In this document: positions 43,629 through 52,239 of the stretch, piece after piece
Layout: every line of letters starts with the position of its first letter
Numbering within the stretch: the stretch's first letter is position 1
Source of the DNA: Sphingopyxis fribergensis
Lineage (GTDB): Bacteria > Pseudomonadota > Alphaproteobacteria > Sphingomonadales > Sphingomonadaceae
Direction: 5' to 3'
DNA: 64,000 nt
Assembly (NCBI RefSeq): GCF_000803645.1
Contig: NZ_CP009122.1
Location: 3,572,501 to 3,636,500, forward strand
Notes under the pieces: model-generated
The model's input: the letters and a program-made list of their open reading frames with translations, nothing else
What the model was told of the DNA's origin: nothing
Database searches by the model: none
Translations under genes and position numbers: made by a program

Positions 43629-44271
43629 GCGCGCCGAAATCGCCGTCGGCCACCGCATCGCCCCGGCACGCTTCCTGATCTTTGCCGCCGCGCTGATCGT
43701 CGCGGGCAGCGTCGCATCGGCGCTCGGCTGCGATTCGCGCACCGCGCTGCTCATCGGTTTCGACATCGCGGTCGTCATTTTTCTGTGCGTGATTGCGCCG
43801 CTGCTCGGCGCCGACCCCGACCAGATGCGCCGCACGGCCGAACAGAATGACGCCAACCGCGCCGGGCTGCTCGCGATTACGGTGCTGCTGTCGCTCGTTA
43901 TCCTGTTCGCGGTCGGGACGCTGATCGCTAGTCCGGGCAAGCTCGATCGCGAGGATATCATACTGATCGTCGCGACGCTTGCGCTCGCGTGGCTGTTCGC
44001 GAACTTGGTGTTCACGCTCCATTATGCGCATCTCTATTATCTGCAAAAGGGCGGACGCGATCAGGCGGGGATCGAGGTGCCGGGGGTGCATGAGCCCGGT
44101 TACTGGGATTTCCTCTATTTCGCCTTCACCCTCGGCATGACCTTCCAGACGTCGGACGTCACGATATCGGGCGCGCATATGCGCCGCGTCGTGCTCGGCC
44201 ACTGTATGGCGGCGTTTATCTTCAACATGGGCATATTGGCGTTCACCGTGAACGCCATCGGCGGATCATGA
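43621..44271 (+). CDS. DUF1345 membrane protein
   Basis: A 216-residue protein with about five membrane helices and the DUF1345 hallmark FAFTLGMTFQTSDVTISG near the C terminus. The start is TTG and overlaps the oxidoreductase stop by 8 nt, so it is translated by coupling. Its 3' end overlaps convergent mobA by 6 nt. Function is unknown. Confidence 0.82.
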   Translation: MTKRAEIAVGHRIAPARFLIFAAALIVAGSVASALGCDSRTALLIGFDIAVVIFLCVIAPLLGADPDQMRRTAEQNDANRAGLLAITVLLSLVILFAVGTLIASPGKLDREDIILIVATLALAWLFANLVFTLHYAHLYYLQKGGRDQAGIEVPGVHEPGYWDFLYFAFTLGMTFQTSDVTISGAHMRRVVLGHCMAAFIFNMGILAFTVNAIGGS

Positions 44272-44775
44272 TCCCGTCAGGCGGTCGAGGTCGGCAGGGC
44301 TGTTGATGTTGAGCGCGACGAAGTCGCTCGCCACCGCGCGCGCGCCGATCCGGCGAGCATAGGCCCGGACCGCAAGGTCGCCCCCATCCTCCAGCAAGGC
44401 CCTGAGTTCGTGAAGCGCCGCGGCCGGCCACAGGCCGATCACAGGCTGCGTCTCGAGGAAGGCGGGCCCGGGTTCGAGCAGCGCGCGAAGATCGGGCGGC
44501 AGGCGCACGCAATCCACCGGCGCTGTCACCACCTGATCGAAGCCATCGTTCGCCGCATGGATCAGCGCGCCGGCGATGCCGCCGAGCGGCCCCATATCGG
44601 CGCGCGGCCAGTCGGCGGCGTCGCCGCGACCGACGACGACCAGCTTCTCGCAATGCGGGCGCAGCGCCGCCAGCGCATGGTCGAGCAACGTCCGGCCGTC
44701 GAGCATCGCCAGCGCCTTGTCCGACCCGAAGCGGCTTGACCGCCCGCCCGCGAGCACCGCGCCGAGCGTCTTCAT
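44266..44775 (-). CDS. mobA: Molybdenum cofactor guanylyltransferase
   Basis: A 169-residue nucleotidyltransferase that attaches GMP to molybdopterin. The signature LAGGRSSRFGSDKAL is at the N terminus, followed by GPLGGIAGAL and the acidic Asp of APVDCVRLP. It is shorter than many MobA proteins (about 190) but has all motifs. The start overlaps fdhD by 4 nt (ATGA). With fdhD it serves molybdoenzymes such as the neighbour at 41355. Confidence 0.9.
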   Translation of the reverse strand: MKTLGAVLAGGRSSRFGSDKALAMLDGRTLLDHALAALRPHCEKLVVVGRGDAADWPRADMGPLGGIAGALIHAANDGFDQVVTAPVDCVRLPPDLRALLEPGPAFLETQPVIGLWPAAALHELRALLEDGGDLAVRAYARRIGARAVASDFVALNINSPADLDRLTGS

Positions 44776-45575
44776 GCGATCATTCCTTGCGGATCGCTGA
44801 CGACCAGCGCCGAATCCGTCCGCGCCAGCGCAACGAGTGTCAATCCTGCCTGCACCGCACGCTCGGCCGCGAGGCTCGTCGGCGCCGAGATGGTCACGAG
44901 CATCGGGCAACCCGCGCGGACCGTCTTTTCGACGAGTTCATAACTGCACCGCGCCGACAGCAGGATAAAGCCGCTCGCCGGATCGGTGCCCGCGCGCGCC
45001 ATCGCGCCGATTAACTTGTCGAGCGCATTGTGCCGCCCGACATCCTCGCGCGCGAGCAGGATGGCGCCCGCTGGCGAGCAAAAGGCGGCGGCGTGGACCG
45101 CCCCCGTCGCGCGGCCAAGCGGCTGATGATCGCGCAGTGCTGCCAATGCCGCGGCGATCGCGGCCCGGTCGGTCCCGATGCATGCGGTCACGGGCGGCAA
45201 CGGCCGCAGCACCTCCTCGATATTCTCGATCCCGCAAAGCCCGCAGCTGCTTTCGCTCACGCGTTTGCGCGCGCGGTCGAGCGCGATCGCGTTGCGTTCG
45301 GGCGGCAACCAGATCCGCAATGCCCAGCCGCCCTCGATCGGGTGCGTATCGATCCGCCCGATCTGATCGGCCGTGTCGACCAGCCCTTCGCCGATGGCAA
45401 AGCCGACGGCATAATCCTCAAGGTCGGCGGGGGTCGCCATCATCACCGCATAGCCGATGCCGCCGACCTCGATTGAAACCGGCGCCTCGACGGCGATGCT
45501 GCGCGTCAGCGCTGCGTCGCCGGGTTCGGCGAGGCCGAGGCGGCGGACGGGAAGGTCGATCATCTCGTTAGTCAT
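44772..45575 (-). CDS. fdhD: Formate dehydrogenase accessory sulfurtransferase FdhD
   Basis: A 267-residue protein that passes sulfur from a cysteine desulfurase to the molybdenum cofactor of formate dehydrogenases. The CxxC pair is in SSCGLCGIEN and the conserved DVGRHNALDKLIG follows. ATG at 45575 (MTNEMIDLPV) is preferred; an upstream ATG at 45599 gives a longer leader. It is co-directional with mobA and convergent to the oxidoreductase it probably matures. Confidence 0.93.
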   Translation of the reverse strand: MTNEMIDLPVRRLGLAEPGDAALTRSIAVEAPVSIEVGGIGYAVMMATPADLEDYAVGFAIGEGLVDTADQIGRIDTHPIEGGWALRIWLPPERNAIALDRARKRVSESSCGLCGIENIEEVLRPLPPVTACIGTDRAAIAAALAALRDHQPLGRATGAVHAAAFCSPAGAILLAREDVGRHNALDKLIGAMARAGTDPASGFILLSARCSYELVEKTVRAGCPMLVTISAPTSLAAERAVQAGLTLVALARTDSALVVSDPQGMIA

Positions 45576-45634
45576 CGCGGCACGATAGCCCATCGTCATC
45601 GGCTTGTCTCAACCTGGCGGCTTCCGGCGGCTTA

Positions 45635-45790
45635 GGGGTGGTGAGCGGACGTAGCCCTCTCCCCTTCAGGGGAGAGGGTTGGGAGAGGGGGCGGAAGCAG
45701 CTCAAGCCCCTCTCAACTGCGGCTAGCCGGTAAAACCGGCAAGCCTTCTTATCTCTCCCCTGAAGGGGAGAGAGCAAATCCTTCAACGGC
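45635..45790. repeat. 156-bp composite repeat, copy B
   Basis: The reverse complement of the element at 14187-14342, with about three substitutions. It fills the gap between fdhD and the M16 peptidase gene. Confidence 0.85.
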
Positions 45791-45817
45791 AACTATCGGT
45801 CGATACCGGACACCGCC

Positions 45818-48715
45818 CTACTTCACCGCCTTGTCGCTAACCGCCTTGATCACCAGCGCCTTGTCGTCGACCAGATAGCGCTTCGCGAGCGCCTGCAACT
45901 CGGCCGGCGTCGCCGCCTCGACCTCGCCGATCCCCTTGCGGCTACGGTCGAGGCGATCGGGGTGGCTCGCGGCTTCGGCGACATAGTTCAGCCAATAGCT
46001 GTTCTCGCGCCGTGACTTCACCATCGCCTCGAGCAGCGGTTTGCGCGCGCGGTCGAGCAAATCGGGATCGACGGGCTTATCGCGCAATTCCTTGGCGATC
46101 GCGAAGATCGCGGCGCGCGTCGTCGCGAGATCCTTGTAATCGACATTGCTCGCGGCGAAGAGGTGGCCATAGCCGGGGAACTCGTCGGACAGGCTGGCCG
46201 CGGCGCTGGGGCTGTAGCTTTCGCCGAGCTTCTCGCGCAGCTCCTCGGTCAGCATCAACTGCATCGCGCGCGAGAGCAGTTGCAGCCGCAGCGCTTCGCC
46301 CAGGTCGCTGTCGTCGCGCGCCGGCCAATAGACACGCAGCTCTGCCTGTTCGGCGGGCCCCTTGTGGATCAGAGTGCGTTCGCTGCGGTCGGTCGCATAT
46401 TGGCGGACGCGCGCATCGGTGCGCGGGTCGAAGGCGGCGCGGCGTTCGGGCAAGGCACCGAAGGTCGCCGCGATCGCGTCGATCGCCGCCTGTTCGTCGA
46501 TGTCGCCGACGACGCCGATCTCGATCGCGCCATGCGCAAAGCTGTCGGCGACGACGGGCTTTAGCTGCGCCCAGTCGAGCGTCATCAGCTTGTCGAGCGG
46601 TGGGGTCTGCGAGCGCGGGTCGTTGTTGGCGAGGATGCCGCCGACGTCACGGCCGAGCACCGCCGCGGGGGTCGCGTCGTTCGCGGCATATTGCTGCGGC
46701 AGCACGCGGCGGATAAGCGCGAGCCCGTCGGGGCGGTAGCCGGGGTGCGTGAGATATGCCGCCATCAGCTTGGCCTGCAACGCAAAATCCTCCGGCGAGG
46801 TCAGCGCGCTGCCGCCGAACGCGTCGGTGGAATTGCCAAAGACGGGGCTGATCGTCTTGCCGGCAAGGATCGAGCGCAGGTCGTCGAGGCTGTGTGCTTC
46901 GAGCCCGCCAAGCATCAGTGAACCGGCGAGCGCCACCTTGGTCGGATCATCACGCGTCGCCAGCAAGGTACCGCCATCGACGCGGAGCGACATCAGCACC
47001 TTGTCCTTCTGAAAATCGGTCTTTTTGATGTTGAGCATGACATTATTGGCGAAGCGAATGCGGCGGATGCCGAGATCCTCGACGCGTTCGTCGCTGACGA
47101 TTTTGCCCGGCGTACCGAAGTTGTCGTAGGCAAAAGCTGCGTTCGCCTCGGCGGCCGGCGCGGCGACCGCCACTTTTGTCGAGGCCTGCAAATCGGCAAG
47201 GATTGCGGCCGTGCCGCCCTCGATCGGCTGTTTTGCGGTAACGCGAACCAGCGGCTGGCTCAGCCCCTCCATATGCTTGCGGAACGCGGCGGTGACTGCG
47301 GCGGCGGTCAGCGACGGCGCGGTCGCCTCGAACAGCGCCTGCGAGGTTTCGGGCCGGACAAGGACGAAATCGCCTTCGGCTGCCGAAACCAGGGCATCGG
47401 CGAGCGCGTTGCTGCGCCGCGTCGTCACCCCGGCGACCGCATTTTTGAGCGCGGTGCGTCGGTTCGCCAGCTGCTCGTCGACCTCAGCCTGCGTGAAACC
47501 ATGCTGGAGAGCGCGGCGCTGTTCCTGTTCGACGAGCGCAAGCGCCTCTTTCCACGCACCCTCCTTCGCCACCGCGCCGACCGTGAACTGGTCGAAGGTC
47601 TTCCAGCCCGTCGCGTCGCTGAAATAGCCGGTCAGGATCGGCGAATTTTCGCGCAGCGCGATCTTGGCGAGCCGGCGGCTGACGATCGCTTCGCCGACAT
47701 CCTCGGTAAGCTTGCGCGCGCGTTTCGCCTTGGTATCGGGTTCGTCGACCCAGGGCTTGAACGCGGAGATCGTCACCGAATCCTGGATCGCGGGATCGAC
47801 GAAATCGTCGGCGGCCGCGGCGCGCTTGTAATCGACGTTGCCGATATCGGGATCGGCGCCCGCCGGCCCGCGGCCCTTCCAGTCGGCAAAGCGCGCCTTG
47901 ATCTTCGCCTCGACCGCCGCGGGGTCGAAATCGCCGACCATCACCAGCGTTGCGCGCTCGGGCCGATAATAACGGTCGTAGAGATCGCGGAGGCGCGACG
48001 CGGGCGCGGTCTTGATCACCTCTTCGGTGCCGACCGGGATGCGGCTTGCAACCTTCATGCCCTTCATCTGGAAGTCGAGCTGGTCGATGAGGCTGCGCAA
48101 TTGATAAGTGTCGCGCGCGCGGCGTTCGGACAGGATGATGCCGCGCTCGCGGTCGACCGCGGCGGGATCGATCGTCAGCTCTCCGCCGGTTTCGCGCATC
48201 AGCATCAGCCCGGTATCGATCAGATCATCCGAGGCGTTGGGCAAGTCGAGCTTGTAGATCGTCTCGTCGAAGCCAGTCGAGGCGTTGGTATCGGCGCCGA
48301 ACGCCAGCCCCTTGCGTTCGAGCAGCTTGATCATTTCGCCTTCGGGCACGTTGGTCGATCCGTTGAACGCCATATGTTCGAGGAAGTGCGCGAGACCGCG
48401 CTGGTCGTCGGCCTCGGCAAAGCTGCCGACCGCGAAGCGCATGCGCAGCACGACGCTGTCCTTGGGCGTGCTGTTTTTCAGCAGAGCATATTTCATCCCG
48501 TTGGGGAGCACGCCAAAGACGATGTTCGGATCGACCGGCACGTCGCTCGCCGCGAAATTCCACGCCTTGGCCGCCTCGCTCTGCGGATTGACCGCCACGG
48601 CGGGCGCCGCCGTCGTGGCAGGCGTTTCCCTCGCGTAGGCCGGGGCGGTGCTGGCAATGAGGAAAACGAGGGGTGACAGCGCAGTCGAAGCACGCCGGAC
48701 AATGGATTTGGTCAT
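45818..48715 (-). CDS. M16 family zinc metallopeptidase
   Basis: A 965-residue protein with a signal peptide (MTKSIVRRASTALSPLVFLI, cleavage near AYA-RE) and a pitrilysin-type inverted zinc motif HFLEH at 110-114 with the distal Glu near residue 185. A second, inactive M16 half occupies the C-terminal part, the two-lobed layout of periplasmic or outer-membrane insulinase-like peptidases. It is about 42 bp downstream of a diguanylate cyclase gene on the same strand. Its peptide substrates are unknown. Confidence 0.9.
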   Translation of the reverse strand: MTKSIVRRASTALSPLVFLIASTAPAYARETPATTAAPAVAVNPQSEAAKAWNFAASDVPVDPNIVFGVLPNGMKYALLKNSTPKDSVVLRMRFAVGSFAEADDQRGLAHFLEHMAFNGSTNVPEGEMIKLLERKGLAFGADTNASTGFDETIYKLDLPNASDDLIDTGLMLMRETGGELTIDPAAVDRERGIILSERRARDTYQLRSLIDQLDFQMKGMKVASRIPVGTEEVIKTAPASRLRDLYDRYYRPERATLVMVGDFDPAAVEAKIKARFADWKGRGPAGADPDIGNVDYKRAAAADDFVDPAIQDSVTISAFKPWVDEPDTKAKRARKLTEDVGEAIVSRRLAKIALRENSPILTGYFSDATGWKTFDQFTVGAVAKEGAWKEALALVEQEQRRALQHGFTQAEVDEQLANRRTALKNAVAGVTTRRSNALADALVSAAEGDFVLVRPETSQALFEATAPSLTAAAVTAAFRKHMEGLSQPLVRVTAKQPIEGGTAAILADLQASTKVAVAAPAAEANAAFAYDNFGTPGKIVSDERVEDLGIRRIRFANNVMLNIKKTDFQKDKVLMSLRVDGGTLLATRDDPTKVALAGSLMLGGLEAHSLDDLRSILAGKTISPVFGNSTDAFGGSALTSPEDFALQAKLMAAYLTHPGYRPDGLALIRRVLPQQYAANDATPAAVLGRDVGGILANNDPRSQTPPLDKLMTLDWAQLKPVVADSFAHGAIEIGVVGDIDEQAAIDAIAATFGALPERRAAFDPRTDARVRQYATDRSERTLIHKGPAEQAELRVYWPARDDSDLGEALRLQLLSRAMQLMLTEELREKLGESYSPSAAASLSDEFPGYGHLFAASNVDYKDLATTRAAIFAIAKELRDKPVDPDLLDRARKPLLEAMVKSRRENSYWLNYVAEAASHPDRLDRSRKGIGEVEAATPAELQALAKRYLVDDKALVIKAVSDKAVK

Positions 48716-48757
48716 ACGCCAGATGTGGCCACCGCCCTTCGGGCGGTCAAGCGCGTG

Positions 48758-49903
48758 TTACGCGACCCGGTCGATGCTTTCGACAGACGACGTCTTCTCG
48801 CGATCGGCGGCTTTCGCTGCATAAAGCGCGCGGTCGGCTACTTCGAGCAACTTGCGTGCGCTGTCGCCATGTTCGGGCCAGCGGGCCGTGCCGATGCCCG
48901 CGCCGACGCCGATCGCCCGCCCGCCGATGCGATAGGGTGCGGCGAGCGCGGCGAGGACATGGTCGGCGAGCGCGGTTTTGAGCAGGGTCGACCCGGCGGG
49001 TACAAGGATCGCGAACTCGTCGCCGCCCTGCCGCGCGACGACTGCATGATCGCCGCAGGCGCGGCGCAGGCGCTCAGCGAGCTCGCACAAGACGCCGTCG
49101 CCTATCGCGTGGCCGTGCTGGTCGTTGATCGGTTTGAAGCCGTTGAGATCGAGCAGCGCGATCGCGAACGGGTTGGCCGCGTCGCCTTTCGCAATTTCTT
49201 CGTCGAGCCGCATGTCGAACTCGCGGCGATTGGCAAGGCCTGTCAGCGGGTCGGTGTGCGCAAGGTCGCGCATCTGGTGCTGGAGCTGGAGCAGATCGAT
49301 CAGCTGGTCGTGCTGCTGAAGGATCATGCGCAGGAGGAAGATCGTTGCGACGACCAGACTGGTCCCTGCGGCGATTTCGGGCGGATTGCCCGACGTCAGC
49401 ATCAGGACCGAAATCGGCACCAGCCCGATGAGCAGGTTGATGAAGGTCGCGAGGCGGATCGACGACAGGCAATAAGCAGTGGCCAGCGAACCCATCGCCA
49501 TGATCATTGCATAATAGCTGTGCGTCGAGGACGGCGCAGCGAGCCAGTTGATCACCGTCCAGCTGCTGCACATCGCGCCCATCGTTCCCGACAGCCAAAT
49601 CGATTCCTTGATCACCCGCCGCGCGCGGCGAAGGCTCATCCGTCGGCCGCGATTGTGGATCAGGAAGACGAAACCGAGCAGGCCGACGATCGCGAGTGTC
49701 ACCGGGAAGCCGATACGGACGATCGGATGCACCGTGTCGACACCGGCATAGATGGCGGTCGGCGTCGTCGCCGCGAGCATCAGGAACAGCATCGGGGTCA
49801 GCGTTTCGACGCGATACGCGCGCAGCAGGGCGATATCGTCCCGAATCGCGTCCGGAATCGGCGGAAAGAAGCGCAGGCGCAGCCAGTGATAGACCCCCGT
49901 CAT
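48758..49903 (-). CDS. GGDEF diguanylate cyclase
   Basis: A 381-residue membrane protein: six or so hydrophobic helices from about residue 35 to 195, then a GGDEF domain starting at DPLTGLANRREFDMRLDEE, with the intact active-site loop ARQGGDEFAIL near 300. It should make cyclic di-GMP. The usual inhibitory RxxD site is not seen just before GGDEF. No EAL domain is present. The input signal is unknown. Confidence 0.9.
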   Translation of the reverse strand: MTGVYHWLRLRFFPPIPDAIRDDIALLRAYRVETLTPMLFLMLAATTPTAIYAGVDTVHPIVRIGFPVTLAIVGLLGFVFLIHNRGRRMSLRRARRVIKESIWLSGTMGAMCSSWTVINWLAAPSSTHSYYAMIMAMGSLATAYCLSSIRLATFINLLIGLVPISVLMLTSGNPPEIAAGTSLVVATIFLLRMILQQHDQLIDLLQLQHQMRDLAHTDPLTGLANRREFDMRLDEEIAKGDAANPFAIALLDLNGFKPINDQHGHAIGDGVLCELAERLRRACGDHAVVARQGGDEFAILVPAGSTLLKTALADHVLAALAAPYRIGGRAIGVGAGIGTARWPEHGDSARKLLEVADRALYAAKAADREKTSSVESIDRVA

Positions 49904-50115
49904 AGATGAGGGATAGCAATGTCAAGTAAAGCGGAAGTTAAGGAACGAAAGCTTGTGTTATCACGGACGTAAGCGCTCCAAGCGGGCAGAGGGCTTGTGA
50001 AATATTAACCATGCTCAGGGAAAAGCGCGGCCGAAATTCTCGTGCCCGACAGGAGCAACGCCATGTCCTACCCGATGTCGCCGCTAGATCTTGGCGAGCA
50101 TCAATATATGATAGA

Positions 50116-50199
50116 AGCCGTCGCCCCCGCGAAGGCGGGGGCAGCGGGCAAGGTAGCGCAACACTGATAGCGGCCCCGCCTTCGCGGGGGGCGACGGCT
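50116..50199. repeat. Intergenic hairpin repeat (variant arms)
   Basis: AGCCGTCGCCCCCGCGAAGG and its near complement GGCGACGGCT with CCCCGCCTTCGCGGGG form a long hairpin just beyond the purC stop. It belongs to the same group as the elements at 4314 and 51121. The gap 49904-50202 holds nothing else obvious. Confidence 0.7.
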
Positions 50200-50202
50200 T
50201 TA

Positions 50203-50982
50203 TCAGCTGCCCTTTTTCTTCCGGTGGCTCTCCAGGTCGAGCACGGCGTTGTCGCCGCCCTCGGGCAGCAGGCCGAGCCGGCGCGCGACCTCCTGATAGG
50301 CTTCGACTTCGCCGCCGAGGTCGCGGCGGAAGCGGTCCTTGTCGAGCTTTTCGTTCGTCGTCATATCCCACAGACGGCAGCCGTCGGGGCTGATTTCGTC
50401 GGCGAGGATGATGCGGCTGAAGTCGCCTTCATAAAGCCGCCCAAATTCGAGCTTGAAGTCGACGAGGCGGATGCCGACCGCGGCGAACATGCCCGACATG
50501 AAGTCGTTGATGCGGATCGCCATGTCCTGAATGTCGTGGAGCTCGTCCTGGCTGCACCAATTGAAGCAGGCGATATGCTCCTCGGCGACGAGCGGATCGC
50601 CCAGCGCGTCGTCCTTGTAGCAATATTCGATCAGGGTGCGCGGAAGCTGCGTCCCCTCCTCGATGCCGAGCCGCTTCGACAGCGTGCCCGCGGCGACGTT
50701 GCGCACGATCACTTCGATCGGCACGATCTCGACCTGACGGATCAGCTGCTCGCGCATGTTGAGGCGGCGGATGAAATGGTGCGGAACGCCGATATTGCCA
50801 AGCAGCGTAAAGACATGCTCCGAAATCCGGTTGTTCAGCACGCCCTTGCCGCTGATCGTGCCCTTTTTCTGCGCGTTGAACGCGGTCGCATCATCCTTGA
50901 AATATTGGATCAGCGTGCCCGGTTCGGGGCCCTCGTACAGGATCTTCGCTTTGCCTTCGTAAATCTGGCGGCGACGGGACAT
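50203..50982 (-). CDS. purC: Phosphoribosylaminoimidazole-succinocarboxamide synthase
   Basis: SAICAR synthetase of purine biosynthesis; 259 residues. It has the N-terminal [20 protein letters not shown]-binding stretch, [17 protein letters not shown], and the signature VDFKLEFGR followed by [14 protein letters not shown]. It lies far from purSQ and is transcribed alone, with hairpin repeats on both sides. Confidence 0.96.
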   Translation of the reverse strand: MSRRRQIYEGKAKILYEGPEPGTLIQYFKDDATAFNAQKKGTISGKGVLNNRISEHVFTLLGNIGVPHHFIRRLNMREQLIRQVEIVPIEVIVRNVAAGTLSKRLGIEEGTQLPRTLIEYCYKDDALGDPLVAEEHIACFNWCSQDELHDIQDMAIRINDFMSGMFAAVGIRLVDFKLEFGRLYEGDFSRIILADEISPDGCRLWDMTTNEKLDKDRFRRDLGGEVEAYQEVARRLGLLPEGGDNAVLDLESHRKKKGS

Positions 50983-51120
50983 GGGCGCAAACTTTCTGTC
51001 GGAACCAAATGAATGGCCCCGGCAAAGCGACTCAGCTGGAGGCGCGCCGCCGGGGCGATGGGGCGCCTATAGCGGCAAAGGTCGGGCGCGTCATCCCCGG
51101 CATCGCACCGCGCCCCTTTC

Positions 51121-51190
51121 GTTATTCCCGCGAACGCGGGAACCCAGTGGCGACGGCAGAACTGGGTTCCCGCTTTCGCGGGAATGACGA
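51121..51190. repeat. Intergenic hairpin repeat (REP-like)
   Basis: Arms TTATTCCCGCGAACGCGGGA and TCCCGCTTTCGCGGGAATGA with CCCAG/CTGGG inside form a near twin of the 61-130 element. It lies in the 319-bp divergent gap between purC and the enoyl-CoA hydratase gene, which otherwise holds their promoters. Confidence 0.8.
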
Positions 51191-51301
51191 ACTTTTGCGT
51201 AGCGACTGCTCTATGCGTCGCACCGTCTTTACGTTTACGTAAAGTGCTTGCACTCCCCGGCCTCGCTTGCAACGATGCGCGTAACCAAAGGAGAGAGATG
51301 G

Positions 51302-52225
51302 ATGAGCTTCGACCAGATTCGCCTCGACAAGCATGAGGGCATCGCGCTGCTGACGCTCCACCGGCCCGACCGGATGAACGCCTTTACCACCGAGATGATG
51401 CTGGAGATCGTCGCCGCGCTCGACGAGTGCGACGCCGACGATGGCGTGCGCGCGGTGATCTTTACTGGGTCGGGCGACCGCGCCTATTGCGCCGGCGCCG
51501 ACCTCGGTCAGGGCGCCGCGACCTTCGACTATGACAAGCGCACCGACAAGGCCGCGTTGTTACCCGACGGCATGGCGGCGAGCCCCGTCGCGGCGGACGG
51601 CACGATCGACTGGTCGCACCCGCTGATCCGCGATTCGGGCGGGCGTGTGTCGATGCGCATCTTCGACTGCAAGAAGCCGGTCCTGGGGGCGATCAACGGC
51701 GCCGCGGTCGGCATCGGCGCGACGATGACGCTGTCGATGGACGCCCGGCTCGCGAGCGAGACGGTGCGCTACGGTTTCGTCTTCGCGCGGCGCGGCATCG
51801 TGCCCGAAGCCGCGTCGAGCTGGTTCCTGCCGCGCCTCGTCGGCATCCAGAACGCCGTCGACTGGTGCTATTCGGGGCGGCTGATCGACGCCGCCGAAGC
51901 GCATGAAAAGGGCCTCGTCCAATCGGTCCACACGCCCGGCGAGCTGGTCGACGCCGCGATCGCCAAGGCGCGCGAGCTCACCGATCACAGCGCGCCGGTG
52001 TCGGTCGCGCTCACCCGGCATATGCTGTGGCGCATGCTCGGCGCGCCGCATCCGATGAGCGCGCACCGCTGGGACAGCCGCGCGATCTTTGCACGCGGGC
52101 GCAGCGCCGACGCCGCCGAGGGCGTGTCGAGCTTCCTCGAAAAGCGCCCCGCGAACTTCACCGTCAGCGTCGCGGACGATTATCCGTGGTTCGCCGAGTT
52201 CGAGGATACCCCGCCCTATAGCTGA
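51302..52225 (+). CDS. Enoyl-CoA hydratase/isomerase (crotonase) family protein
   Basis: A 307-residue crotonase-fold enzyme. The N-terminal LLTLHRPDRMNAFTTEMM leads to the first oxyanion-hole segment RAYCAGADLGQG, and the second is GAINGAAVGIGATM. FARRGIVPEAASSWFLPR carries the likely catalytic Glu. Family members act on acyl-CoA in fatty acid or side-chain oxidation. The GAGAGATG context and conserved MSFDQIRLDK favour 51302 as start. It stands alone. Confidence 0.85.
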   Translation: MSFDQIRLDKHEGIALLTLHRPDRMNAFTTEMMLEIVAALDECDADDGVRAVIFTGSGDRAYCAGADLGQGAATFDYDKRTDKAALLPDGMAASPVAADGTIDWSHPLIRDSGGRVSMRIFDCKKPVLGAINGAAVGIGATMTLSMDARLASETVRYGFVFARRGIVPEAASSWFLPRLVGIQNAVDWCYSGRLIDAAEAHEKGLVQSVHTPGELVDAAIAKARELTDHSAPVSVALTRHMLWRMLGAPHPMSAHRWDSRAIFARGRSADAAEGVSSFLEKRPANFTVSVADDYPWFAEFEDTPPYS

Positions 52226-52239
52226 GATCGCCCCGACGA

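Noticed and set aside
41250..44015. A 921-codon open frame on the minus strand
   Set aside because: It is antisense to the molybdopterin oxidoreductase, whose motifs are clear; GC-rich codon use keeps the opposite frame open. Only its last 17 codons look like a gene relic.
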